From the NCBI GenBank assembly GCA_026990815.1, contig JALXCS010000384.1, positions 1 to 33,865 on the forward strand: a stretch of DNA of 33,865 nt. The letters are read 5' to 3'. Below are positions 25,830 through 33,865 of this stretch, piece by piece. Below the pieces are notes generated by a model. It made no database searches and had not been told where the DNA came from. It was given only the letters and a program-made list of their open reading frames with translations. Each line of letters begins with the position of its first letter. The first letter of the stretch is position 1. Source of the stretch: Methylomonas sp. GTDB lineage: Bacteria; Pseudomonadota; Gammaproteobacteria; Methylococcales; Methylomonadaceae. Both the position numbers and the translations under genes were made by a program.

Positions 25830-28554
25830 TTGCTTCACAACTCGCCTCATCCATTAGAATGTTTGCATAGGCCTTTAAGACATATTGATATTCTTGATTA
25901 ATTGTCCGCCACAATTCTTGTGCTTCCAGTATTTTATTAGTGGTCGCGAGCTTTTCAAGCTCTTTGAACAAACCTGATAATCTCCTGGCAGCAACATTCA
26001 TACTACTGGATTTTAATTGATGAGCACATTTAGCAATAATGTCACATGATTTTTTTGTAAAAGCTCTCTCTATTTGTTGAAAAACCTGATCGGCATTTTC
26101 AAAAAAGGTGGAGCTGATCTGGCTGATGAATTGTTTAGAATCACCTTCGTCCATTGCTATCAGATCTTCAATCATAGCCTTGTCCAAAACATCATGGCCA
26201 GGAAATTCTTTCTCATTATCTGTTTTCTGCTGCTTGCTGACAACTGGCAACCATTGCTCGATAACACTCAGCAGTTGTTTCTTCTTGAATGGTTTACTTA
26301 AAAAATCATCCATACCCGCAGCAAGACATGCCTCTTTATCTTCCTTAAAGGCATTTGCTGTCAAAGCAATAATGGGAATATGTTTACCAGCTTGTTTTTC
26401 CAGTTCGCGAATTTCCCGGCTCGCTGTAAAACCATCCATGATAGGCATTTGGCAATCCATTAAGATCAAATCCAATTTATTGGTCTTGTATATATCCAAA
26501 GCAATTTTTCCATTAGAAGCAGCGTAAATTTTAAAGCCGGATTGCTTTAGCATTGTCTGTGCCATCAACATATTAACAGGATTATCCTCGACGATTAACA
26601 CGTTGAGCTGCCCTGCAATTTCACTAAAAATGATATCCGACAAATCGGCATTTATTAGCCGGTTAATTTGTTCTACCAGGTACAAATTATCATCGCTGAC
26701 TTGAATAAAAGCCATATTAGTCAGCTGTTTTACTACTTGATTATCAGTTTTATTTTCTAAACAGTAAGCGGCAGCGATTTTTTGATCGTCGTCGGTTTTC
26801 TGTTGCTGCCAGAAAATCGCTTGTTCAATGCTTGTTTGGGTGAAAAGTAACAAAACATATTTTTTTATTAAATCCGGCTGCTGTAGCAATAATATTGCAT
26901 CTGAACAACGAATTACTTCGACGTTATAATCGAGTTGTTTTAATTGCAAAGCAAATTCAGATCCCGGCTGATCCTCAAACAATGCGATTAATGGCGCCTC
27001 AACTGATGTTCCTTGCTTAGACTCGGGTGCCGCAAGAGTTAGTGGCAATCTCAGCACAAATTCTGTTCCCAATCCTTCAATGCTTTGAAAACAAATTTCA
27101 CCTCTTAATAGGGTCACCATTCTTTTTACTATTGCCAAACCTAAACCAGTTCCGCCAAATTTTCGGGTATTGGAGGCATCAGCCTGTGTGAAAGGTTCGA
27201 ACAATGCTGCTTGCTTTTCTTTGGAAATACCAATCCCTGTATCCCTGACAGTAATGATAAGTTCACAGGTATCAGGTCCAGTTTTTTGTGTTTTTACAGT
27301 TAATGAAACAGTGCCGCGTTCAGTAAATTTGATGGAATTATTTAACAAATTATGTAGAATCTGACGGATTTTTTGCTCATCTCCATACAAAAAATGAGGT
27401 AAACCCGTATCGACCTGATGATCTAACAACACGGATTTACTGCTACTGGCATGACGATTACTGGCCAATACGGTATTTAACAGATCATAAACATCAAACC
27501 AAACTAGATCCACTTCCATTTTCCCTGCTTCAATTTTAGAAAAATCAAGAATATCGTTAATCTGATTGAGCAGGGAATTGCCTGATTGATTAATTATATT
27601 GACGTAATCGCTTTGTTGCTGATCCAGATGAGAATCTTTCAGTAAATCCGAATACCCGATTATTGCATTCAGTGGTGTGCGAATTTCATGGCTCATCACG
27701 GATAAAAATTCTGACTTCGCCTGGCTGGCTTTTTGAGCCTGATCAGCTAACACTAATGCTTTATTTTTTGACTTGACCAGATCTTTGGTTCGTTCTTCTA
27801 CCAATTCTTCCAGATTTTCTTTCTGATGCTGCAAGGCATTATTCCAATGCTGAATTTTGTCCAGCATATTATTAAATGCCTGACTCAAACGTCCAATTTC
27901 ATCCGACGATTGAATGGTTGCTCGCTTATCATATTTACCAGATTTTCGGACATCCTCACTAATAGCCAACAATTCCAGAATCGGGTCACTCAGTTTTTTG
28001 GCAAATCGCTCCATGACCAGAAAAATCAACCAGGAAGCCATTAACAAGCCACAGATAGCTATGGCTAAATCTCTGCCCAAGCGTTGATAAATATCATGCA
28101 AGGAAATAACCAATACCATCTTGCCCCAAATAACATCATCTTGAACCAACGGTTTACAGACAGTAAGATAGGTCAATGAAAACTCATGAGCCTCGCAGAA
28201 AATAGATTGGATTAATTCTTTTTCAGGTATTTTCCAGTCGCCAGCACGTTGATAAAATGCAAAAGGCTGCTGTTGATTAGGTTTTATCACTGCTGCGAAA
28301 ACAATATCTTTATGCGCTTTCAGGGTTTCCAAAGTTAGCTTGGCATCGACCGGATTATCAAATATCAGTGCAGGGGTTATGGCCAGAGTTGTGATTTCAG
28401 CCAGTGCATTTGCTTCATTGCTCAAAACTGAACGGTTTGAAAGAAACGAATTCAGCATTAAAATGCTACCAGAAATCAGCAACATCAATAATATGCTTAT
28501 ACTTAATAGTATACGTAGCTTGTCTTTGATTGATGCGTTAGTAAAGCTGATCAT
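25822..28554 (-). CDS. CHASE8-like hybrid sensor histidine kinase with receiver and Hpt domains
   Basis: A 910-residue inner-membrane phosphorelay kinase. Layout: first membrane helix (about 12-34), a periplasmic domain of about 130 residues resembling CHASE8 ([20 protein letters not shown]), second helix (about 168-188), HAMP, a short coiled coil and HisKA with His289 ([19 protein letters not shown]). HATPase follows with [12 protein letters not shown], then a degenerate receiver-like stretch (about 520-640), a full receiver with Asp700 (LILMDCQMP), and a C-terminal Hpt with His845 (CAHQLKSSS). All phospho-sites needed for a relay to the next gene are present. CHASE8 is also the periplasmic domain of YfiN, which YfiR controls. 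A yfiR-like gene lies 12 bases upstream, so the sensor may be regulated by direct YfiR contact (inference). Confidence 0.93.
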   Translation of the reverse strand: MISFTNASIKDKLRILLSISILLMLLISGSILMLNSFLSNRSVLSNEANALAEITTLAITPALIFDNPVDAKLTLETLKAHKDIVFAAVIKPNQQQPFAFYQRAGDWKIPEKELIQSIFCEAHEFSLTYLTVCKPLVQDDVIWGKMVLVISLHDIYQRLGRDLAIAICGLLMASWLIFLVMERFAKKLSDPILELLAISEDVRKSGKYDKRATIQSSDEIGRLSQAFNNMLDKIQHWNNALQHQKENLEELVEERTKDLVKSKNKALVLADQAQKASQAKSEFLSVMSHEIRTPLNAIIGYSDLLKDSHLDQQQSDYVNIINQSGNSLLNQINDILDFSKIEAGKMEVDLVWFDVYDLLNTVLASNRHASSSKSVLLDHQVDTGLPHFLYGDEQKIRQILHNLLNNSIKFTERGTVSLTVKTQKTGPDTCELIITVRDTGIGISKEKQAALFEPFTQADASNTRKFGGTGLGLAIVKRMVTLLRGEICFQSIEGLGTEFVLRLPLTLAAPESKQGTSVEAPLIALFEDQPGSEFALQLKQLDYNVEVIRCSDAILLLQQPDLIKKYVLLLFTQTSIEQAIFWQQQKTDDDQKIAAAYCLENKTDNQVVKQLTNMAFIQVSDDNLYLVEQINRLINADLSDIIFSEIAGQLNVLIVEDNPVNMLMAQTMLKQSGFKIYAASNGKIALDIYKTNKLDLILMDCQMPIMDGFTASREIRELEKQAGKHIPIIALTANAFKEDKEACLAAGMDDFLSKPFKKKQLLSVIEQWLPVVSKQQKTDNEKEFPGHDVLDKAMIEDLIAMDEGDSKQFISQISSTFFENADQVFQQIERAFTKKSCDIIAKCAHQLKSSSMNVAARRLSGLFKELEKLATTNKILEAQELWRTINQEYQYVLKAYANILMDEASCEANG

Positions 28555-28566
28555 ATTTTCATCTCC

Positions 28567-29109
28567 TTATTCCTTTCCAGCTGGAAATTCAAAAATAGTG
28601 GCTAAATTTAGAATCCTTGAACTCACCACCAGGCCCGTTTGTTGTACAACCGGCAAATTGATATTTAACTGCATTTTTCCCCTTTGCTGTTCCAAAGCAA
28701 CCATTCCTCCAGCTTTTAGAAAATCTATCCCTTCTCCAATTGTCAAAGTATCCTGGCCCACAATATCTATTAATGCCCGCTTCGCCAGATTTTTCTTTAA
28801 ATCACCAAAAAAAATCACCTGACAATGTTCCAACGGTCTAAGACGTGATCGATTTAATAATTGCACTTTTTTGCCATTGATGGTTTTAACATTCAAATTG
28901 GAAAAAGATGTCTGTACAACATTATTTCCAATGACGCACACATTCAAAACCGGATTATCTGAGTCCGGCCAGGTAGTAAATCGGGCAAGATTCAGTGTTA
29001 ATGCCGCCAAAACAGATTGCTTGTCAATTGGTTTGGCATATAACGATTTGTGATAACTAATGCACAGTAATGCCCACACAATCATTATTATTTTGTTATT
29101 ATTCAGCAT
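28567..29109 (-). CDS. YfiR-family periplasmic regulator
   Basis: A 180-residue protein with a signal peptide ending near SLYA|KPID and one YfiR (DUF4154) domain. Matching pieces include LTLNLARFTTWPD, LNVCVIGNN, CQVIFFGDL, LTIGEGIDFLKAGGMVAL and the closing INLPVVQQTGLVVSSRILNLA. YfiR in Pseudomonas is a periplasmic repressor of the CHASE8 diguanylate cyclase YfiN. Here the likely partner is the CHASE8-like kinase encoded 12 bases downstream. The gene starts 12 bases after the TonB-dependent receptor gene. Two cysteines (in VCVIG and HCQVI) could form a redox-sensitive pair, as reported for YfiR, but I cannot show that. Confidence 0.88.
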   Translation of the reverse strand: MLNNNKIIMIVWALLCISYHKSLYAKPIDKQSVLAALTLNLARFTTWPDSDNPVLNVCVIGNNVVQTSFSNLNVKTINGKKVQLLNRSRLRPLEHCQVIFFGDLKKNLAKRALIDIVGQDTLTIGEGIDFLKAGGMVALEQQRGKMQLNINLPVVQQTGLVVSSRILNLATIFEFPAGKE

Positions 29110-29121
29110 TATAAATGCCCG

Positions 29122-31155
29122 TTATTGCCCAAACTGCCAGGTTATTTTTCCATAGACTCCTCGTTCAATCGCTATTGCATTCAATGTGGTTTCCTTGGTA
29201 TATTCTAGATGCTGGCTTGCCAATAAATTTTGGCCTACCAGAGATAGCTCAATTCCTGCAACTGGTCTCCATGCCATACGAATATCCAAGGAAACATATT
29301 CTTTTATGGGGTCTTTCTCATTACCAGCATTCAGACTAACCGCAAAATTCCTGTCGACGTATCGAAAAAAAACATCGAGATCAATATCATTTCCAAGGGA
29401 TATAACACTTCGTAAAGAAAACTGTTGCTGAGGACTGGCCCCTAGTTCACTGATAGCTTTTTCGTTGTTAAAATCAGTTTTCAATAAGCTGTAATTCATA
29501 TCCCATCGCCACCAATCTAACATTTGCCAGACAGTTGCTGCTTCAAATCCATAGGTTTTAGCCCTGAGATTATTACTTAAAAAATAAGGTTGCTTAATAT
29601 ATCGACCATTAAAAACCGGCGTACCTAATTCAAGTGACCTCAACTTATTGTAAGTATTAAAAAATGCCGTTATGTCAATTGACACATTTTGTATCCAGGT
29701 TGTTCGGTAGCCAAGTTCATAACTGATCACTTCCTCGGGCTCAAAATTCCTTTGCCCTTCGAATACCAGGGCAACAGGAGGTCTAAAAAATGGAGGAGTC
29801 GTTGTAGCCTGTGGAGGTTCCAGAAATTGCAAAGAAACTATATCATGTTCGAAGCGAGAAGGTGTTCTCACCGCTCTCGATACCGCCCCCCATAACCGAT
29901 GATGACGATGAGGTATCCACAATAACCTGGCAGTTGGTTGTATTTCAAAACCACTATAATCATTATGTTCAAATTTTGACCCTAACGTGAGCCATAACGA
30001 TTCATCGATCAGAGTTATTTCATCCTGAACGAAACCGCTGACTAACTGATCATTTCTACTTGAAGGCAACAATTTGGTGGTAACACTTATATTTGAATCA
30101 TCGTGGCTAAAGCGATAGCCTATTCCCCAAACTAAATCATTCCATCCCAAAAAATCAAACCGATGTTGAAAATCAATATCAAATGTATGCCTGCTTTCTT
30201 TTAAAAAAGCAGATTGCCGTTCATAATAATCATAAAATATTTGTAAAGTAGAATCAGAAGTCGCTGAAAAAGTATGCTGATGACGAAGCAACATATTTCC
30301 ACCAAAAGAATCAACAGTTTCATCCATTCTGTTTCGATAGGGCGACGATACCTGAAACAATGTTGTATCTTGATTGATATGGCTCTGAAAGATATCTCCT
30401 TGCAAAGTTATCGTATCATCAATCGATGGTTGAGAATCCATTCTGAAACCACCTTGAACCTTATCCCATGCATCGCCAGCGGGTCCGCCAGTTTTTTTGG
30501 TATTTTGATCTCGATTAAACCCCATGACATATGCTCTTGCGCTTGTATCATCTGATATCTTCCCGCCATAGCGGAAAGCGCCGAATCCTTGTTCTTCAGT
30601 TCCACCGCCGGCTGTTATTAATCCCCCCTGTGTATCAGAAGAATGTTTGGTTATAATGTTAATCACACCGTTAACAGCATTAGCGCCCCATAGAGTAGCC
30701 CCGGGGCCACGAATTACTTCGATACGTTCAACGTCCTCCAGCATCACATCCTGATTTTCCCAATAAACTCCAGCAAAGGCGCGCGTATAAATACTCCGAC
30801 CATCGATCAAGACCAGTAGTTTATTAGCAAACCTACCATTAAACCCACGTGCAGTCACAGCCCAGGAGTTGGCACTAATGCGGGCAACGTCAAGTCCGGG
30901 TGCCAATCTTAAGGCTTCGGGAATAGAAGTAGCACCAATTCGCTTAATATCTTCATTGGTAATCACAAAAATTGCGGCAGGAGAATCATTAAGAGATTTT
31001 GCTTTTTTTGCAGTTGAGATCACTTCCACATTCAACAGATCTTCAACGCTTAAGCTCATTAGCTCTTCAGAATCAGCGCTTACATAATGGCTGTGAATAA
31101 AAGAAACCACTATCACAATTAGAAACTGGATAATCAGTCGATTTTTTCCGTTCAT
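29122..31155 (-). CDS. TonB-dependent outer-membrane receptor
   Basis: A 677-residue protein with a signal peptide (about 1-27). A short segment VEDLLNVEVISTAKK is followed by the plug domain (about 50-165) with DSPAAIFVITNEDI, GPGATLWGANAVNGVINIIT and the conserved LVLIDGRSIY. The rest alternates beta strands and loops and ends in ERGVYGKITWQFGQ, with aromatic residues as expected for barrel insertion. The substrate is unknown; the plug is of the BtuB/CirA type. No N-terminal signalling (STN) domain is visible. It heads a tight unit with the YfiR-like protein, the hybrid kinase and the GGDEF-EAL regulator, so uptake or binding of its ligand may be linked to c-di-GMP output. Confidence 0.93.
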   Translation of the reverse strand: MNGKNRLIIQFLIVIVVSFIHSHYVSADSEELMSLSVEDLLNVEVISTAKKAKSLNDSPAAIFVITNEDIKRIGATSIPEALRLAPGLDVARISANSWAVTARGFNGRFANKLLVLIDGRSIYTRAFAGVYWENQDVMLEDVERIEVIRGPGATLWGANAVNGVINIITKHSSDTQGGLITAGGGTEEQGFGAFRYGGKISDDTSARAYVMGFNRDQNTKKTGGPAGDAWDKVQGGFRMDSQPSIDDTITLQGDIFQSHINQDTTLFQVSSPYRNRMDETVDSFGGNMLLRHQHTFSATSDSTLQIFYDYYERQSAFLKESRHTFDIDFQHRFDFLGWNDLVWGIGYRFSHDDSNISVTTKLLPSSRNDQLVSGFVQDEITLIDESLWLTLGSKFEHNDYSGFEIQPTARLLWIPHRHHRLWGAVSRAVRTPSRFEHDIVSLQFLEPPQATTTPPFFRPPVALVFEGQRNFEPEEVISYELGYRTTWIQNVSIDITAFFNTYNKLRSLELGTPVFNGRYIKQPYFLSNNLRAKTYGFEAATVWQMLDWWRWDMNYSLLKTDFNNEKAISELGASPQQQFSLRSVISLGNDIDLDVFFRYVDRNFAVSLNAGNEKDPIKEYVSLDIRMAWRPVAGIELSLVGQNLLASQHLEYTKETTLNAIAIERGVYGKITWQFGQ

Positions 31156-31299
31156 GTCTTAAATCAAGTGAATTAACTATAAATTAAGACTAGCAGTTTC
31201 TAAAAAATTGGTAGGGCTAATTTAATACGATAGAATGGTGGATGTTATTGATTGTGAAAGAAATGGAGATTTTATGATACTTCCAAACGATCTTACGGA

Positions 31300-32004
31300 T
31301 CAAAATGGAATATTGAGAATCTGACCGGTTTCTATCAGATTTGGATCTTTCAATTTATCCTTGTTTGCATTAAACAACAACATATATTTATCGCCTGATC
31401 CATATATTTTTTTTGATATTTTATATAATGAATCCCCCTTAAGAACAACAATGGTCTGCCGCTTCTGGGTTTGCTTTTCTTCTGGGCCGGTACTGTTTTC
31501 ATCCAGTGTTGTTTTGCTGACTTCGGCATTAAGCGCCTGTATATATGGATCATTTTGATCACCCCGGGCTAAATTTTTACTGGAACTGACAATATCATTA
31601 ACAACTTTTTCAGCATATTCAGCCATCTCAGGTTGGATATCAGGCTGTTTTTTTTGCTTTAATTCTGCCATTGCCTGACGAACAATATCATGAATTTCAT
31701 CAATCTTGCGTCCTTCCTTTACTCCAGAAGAAATAACCTCGGCCAATTGTTTTTTCTTGTGTTTTTTGCTGCTTTTCCCAGTAAGAATAATTTCCAACTG
31801 ATCACTAATTTTCTTTGCTAGCTCATCAACAGAACCATCAAGAACAACACCTGGTTCAGGCTCACTATCAGTAGTGATAACTTGTGTGGATTTCATTTTG
31901 GTTTTATTTGCCTCGTTACTCAAAGCCTCAATATAAGGATCGGGGGGGGCAGCAACTGCAGACAAAGTCACAAACAAGATTGAAAGTTTGATTAACGTGT
32001 TCAT
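31300..32004 (-). CDS. Secreted LysM-domain protein
   Basis: From the ATG at 32004 this is a 234-residue exported protein with signal peptide MNTLIKLSILFVTLSAVAA. The longer open frame to 32058 would overlap the rhodanese gene and lacks a ribosome site. A phrase recurs: PPDPYIEALSNEANKTKM after the signal peptide and NDPYIQALNAEVSKTTL near residue 150, with a lysine-rich helical middle between. The C-terminal 50 residues are one LysM domain (IVVLKGDSLYKISKKIYG, then LFNANKDKLKDPNLIETGQILNIPF), expected to bind peptidoglycan. It lies 17 bases after the rhodanese gene and is the last gene of the Cache-lipoprotein-rhodanese-LysM unit. Confidence 0.85.
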   Translation of the reverse strand: MNTLIKLSILFVTLSAVAAPPDPYIEALSNEANKTKMKSTQVITTDSEPEPGVVLDGSVDELAKKISDQLEIILTGKSSKKHKKKQLAEVISSGVKEGRKIDEIHDIVRQAMAELKQKKQPDIQPEMAEYAEKVVNDIVSSSKNLARGDQNDPYIQALNAEVSKTTLDENSTGPEEKQTQKRQTIVVLKGDSLYKISKKIYGSGDKYMLLFNANKDKLKDPNLIETGQILNIPF

Positions 32005-32010
32005 AGCAAA

Positions 32011-32015
32011 CCTCT
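32011..32015 (-). promoter_or_regulatory. Ribosome binding site that decides the LysM gene start
   Basis: AGAGG on the minus strand lies six bases before the ATG at 32004 and directly ahead of a signal peptide, so the further-upstream in-frame ATG at 32058 is unlikely to be used. Confidence 0.75.
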
Positions 32016-32021
32016 TTAATT

Positions 32022-32657
32022 TTATGGAATAACAGTTGTTAATCCTAGCAACTGCCAATCCTGCATACCGCCACGATACCAGAATAATTTATTTTCCGGA
32101 TAGCCAATTTTAATGAGCGCCTTGATTGCCCTGGTCGATTGACCACACCATAATCCATTGCAAAAAAGCATTAATTCGCGGGCCTTTTCAAAATTCCAAC
32201 CACCATCTTTGCTTTTATTCCCCCCTAGTAATTTAAGAATTCGAGATGTGTGGGGATTTTCTGTTCCGGCAGTCAAAATAGGAAACGGGATATTCACAGA
32301 ACCAGGAATAGTGCCTTTTTCGTACCATTGGGGTAATCGGGCATCAATTAATGCACCCTTGCCTTTTTTGACTTGATTATCCAGGAAATTCAACAATTCC
32401 AGCACTCCAACAGTCTGCACCTTGTCTGTAAGCTTGATGGGGTGCACACAAAACGGTGGGCAAGGCCTTGATGTTTTCGCATAACTGTTCGTCAAGCGGT
32501 GTTCCGGATCCTGTGTCCTCATTATTCTGACAATCTGGCCATTGTGCCTAACATCAAGATAAGGAAGATCAGTCGTAATCTTTATTTTTATCTCATCTTC
32601 GGCCTGTATTACCCATGATCCACTTAACATCAAAAAAGTTATCAATATTTTTTTCAT
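32022..32657 (-). CDS. Periplasmic rhodanese-like protein
   Basis: A 211-residue protein with a signal peptide ending near VIQA|EDE. The first third contains a proline-cysteine motif, TSRPCPPFCVHPI (about 62-74). Residues about 85-205 form one rhodanese domain: GALIDARLPQWYEKGTIPGSVNIPF, then the active loop LMLFCNGLWCGQSTRA, then FWYRGGMQDWQLLGL. The active-loop cysteine is present, with a second cysteine four residues on, so sulfur transfer or thiol redox chemistry is possible. The ATG overlaps the lipoprotein stop in an ATGA. Its place between a lipoprotein and a LysM protein suggests a cell-envelope role. The true substrate is unknown. Confidence 0.87.
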   Translation of the reverse strand: MKKILITFLMLSGSWVIQAEDEIKIKITTDLPYLDVRHNGQIVRIMRTQDPEHRLTNSYAKTSRPCPPFCVHPIKLTDKVQTVGVLELLNFLDNQVKKGKGALIDARLPQWYEKGTIPGSVNIPFPILTAGTENPHTSRILKLLGGNKSKDGGWNFEKARELMLFCNGLWCGQSTRAIKALIKIGYPENKLFWYRGGMQDWQLLGLTTVIP

Positions 32658-32965
32658 TGTTGTTGCTCCTCTTTTGCGACTTCGTCTTCTACCGCATTTT
32701 CTACGGCGTCCTGAATTGAATCCTGAACAACTTCGTAAATTGCATCGTTGAATTCATCAATACTCAAAGGCTGGTCTGATTTTTCATCTTCTGATGGTGC
32801 GGAAACAGTAGAAGCAGACTCATCATTTTCATTAACCACAACCGGTTGTTGCGGCGCTTCAGTTTGATTATCCGGTTGTTTTTCAGTTTCACTTTGCTGA
32901 CAACCAATAAGAACCCAAACCAACGGGATAAACAACAATAGTTTGTTGAGGTATTTCATGAACAC
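32654..32965 (-). CDS. Small acidic lipoprotein
   Basis: About 100 residues. A lipobox LIGC at the end of a hydrophobic signal sequence marks lipid attachment, probably outer membrane since the next residues are QQ rather than DD. The rest is Glu/Gln/Ser-rich and low in complexity, ending in an acidic helix (VVQDSIQDAVENAVEDEVAK) and EEQQQ. The start is either a GTG at 32965 (AGAGG four bases upstream) or the ATG at 32959 (ten bases); neither spacing is ideal. It overlaps the rhodanese gene by four bases and lies 41 bases after the Cache-HAMP gene. No named family is recognised. Confidence 0.75.
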   Translation of the reverse strand: MFMKYLNKLLLFIPLVWVLIGCQQSETEKQPDNQTEAPQQPVVVNENDESASTVSAPSEDEKSDQPLSIDEFNDAIYEVVQDSIQDAVENAVEDEVAKEEQQQ

Positions 32966-33006
32966 TGATCCTCTTTTTGAATATTAATTTATGCCAAACA
33001 GCAATG

Positions 33007-33865
33007 CTAATGTTCTACTTTTTTCATCAAGAATTTTATTGATTTCCGTAACCGTTCAACTGCAGTAGCCAAATCATTAATTTCGTCATTAGATGCCGCA
33101 ACAATCGGCGTTTCAATTTCACCCTTGCTTAATCTTTCAACATCTTCCGAAAAAGCAATCAAGGGTTTGGGAATAACTGCTGAAATAAAGTAAGCAATAA
33201 TAGTTCCCAAAAGCAACAGCACCACCATAACGACAATTAAATTAAAATTAAACCGCTCTGATGGCTGAAAAATAATATCTTTTGGCGATGTAATTATTAA
33301 TATTCCCAACCGCCGCTGATTTTCGTTAATTTTAAGAGGAGCATAACTAATTACCTCTTCAATAGAATTAAGATGGCTAGTTCCTGAAGTATTTTTGAGA
33401 TCATCTTTTGAAATATTTTTATCCGAAAAAAAATTCTCCCCGGTATCCAGATTGGTCTTTCCACTCCAGGCTTTTCCAGGATCAGGATGAAAAAGATAAT
33501 AGCCATCCGAATCAATCAACAATACTTGCATTCCTTTGGGTAATTGACTTGCTGTTTTTTGAAAAATTCTATTCATATCAACATTGAACACCAAAATACC
33601 CTGCGGATTATTTTGCTTGTCAAATACTGTGGTGGCGTAATAAATCGTAGGCTTGAAAGGTTTTACTATTTCGTTCGCCTGTTGACTTAGTTCCAGCACC
33701 GACATATACAAATCACCTTTTTGCAAGCCAATTGTACGCTTAAAAAAATTCATAGCTCTTTTACTTTGCAAATCTGGATCAGAAATATTTCTTATTTTTC
33801 CGTCGACATTCTTAATTCGCACAACTTCCATACCGCCTGAGTCAATAAAACTGATTTGTTGATAC
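33007..33865 (-). CDS. Cache-HAMP membrane receptor, N-terminus outside the window
   Basis: The frame is open to the right edge, adding residues YQQISFIDSGG before the first internal ATG at 33831, so the gene continues beyond the window. Visible is the later part of an extracytoplasmic dCache sensor (FIDSGGMEVVRIKN, then YYATTVFDKQNNPQGILVFNVDM, VLLIDSDGYYLFHPDP and a second lobe). A membrane helix follows (about residues 193-216 counted from 33831), then a HAMP domain ending in NDLATAVERLRKSIKFLMKK. It stops there: no kinase, GGDEF or chemotaxis output domain follows. First visible gene of the lipoprotein-rhodanese-LysM unit. It may signal through a partner protein. Confidence 0.85.
   Translation of the reverse strand, partial: YQQISFIDSGGMEVVRIKNVDGKIRNISDPDLQSKRAMNFFKRTIGLQKGDLYMSVLELSQQANEIVKPFKPTIYYATTVFDKQNNPQGILVFNVDMNRIFQKTASQLPKGMQVLLIDSDGYYLFHPDPGKAWSGKTNLDTGENFFSDKNISKDDLKNTSGTSHLNSIEEVISYAPLKINENQRRLGILIITSPKDIIFQPSERFNFNLIVVMVVLLLLGTIIAYFISAVIPKPLIAFSEDVERLSKGEIETPIVAASNDEINDLATAVERLRKSIKFLMKKVEH

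Noticed and set aside
28340-28822. 160-codon plus-strand open frame
   Set aside because: It crosses the junction of the kinase and YfiR-like genes on the opposite strand, both of which are well supported.

Overview
This 33.9 kb window looks like the chromosome of an AT-rich gammaproteobacterium. A methane oxidiser of the order Methylococcales is my best guess. The guess rests on hopanoid genes (hpnN, hpnO) next to dxs, a CopC/CopD pair, a large secreted multihaem cytochrome, Vibrio-type PomA/PomB stators and many c-di-GMP and two-component proteins. No rRNA, tRNA or pMMO gene is present to settle it.

Region 1 (1-8507, plus strand) is a tightly packed run: the tail of an unidentified gene, hpnN (hopanoid RND/MMPL transporter), hpnO (aminotransferase that puts the amino group on the hopanoid side chain), copC, copD, dxs (isoprenoid precursor supply) and apt. 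Spacings are -4 to 13 nt, so it reads as one operon combining hopanoid synthesis, copper handling and isoprenoid supply. A decayed IS3-family transposase (8527-9113, minus) closes the run. It is followed by a lone B12-binding radical SAM gene (9148-10641).

Region 2 (10642-16000, plus) is a secreted-protein locus. A 65-bp inverted-repeat element lies upstream of a 963-aa protein with a duplicated N-terminal domain, a PKD-like domain and nine CXXCH haem sites. Next come a hairpin terminator, a seven-loop FG-GAP/VCBS protein, and then a decayed second copy of the cytochrome's 3' end, which points to a lost paralogue.

Region 3 (16000-20900) is mostly housekeeping: a GFA-family zinc protein, lemA with a DUF3137 partner interrupted by an in-frame TAG, and the convergent birA-coaX-SPOR operon on the minus strand.

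Region 4 (20946-33865, minus) is a signalling block. It holds pomA-pomB-pilZ (sodium flagellar stator plus a c-di-GMP-type PilZ protein). It also holds a four-gene unit: TonB-dependent receptor, YfiR-family periplasmic protein, CHASE8-like hybrid histidine kinase with Hpt, and REC-PAS-GGDEF-EAL. Upstream of that is a Cache-HAMP receptor with no visible output domain (cut by the window end), an acidic lipoprotein, a periplasmic rhodanese and a LysM protein. The inferred logic is outer-membrane or periplasmic sensing feeding a phosphorelay that tunes c-di-GMP, with the PilZ protein beside the stators as a possible receiver. Between the two operons lies a structured non-coding region with a strong terminator, a nested 93-nt inverted repeat and a boxA-like sequence.
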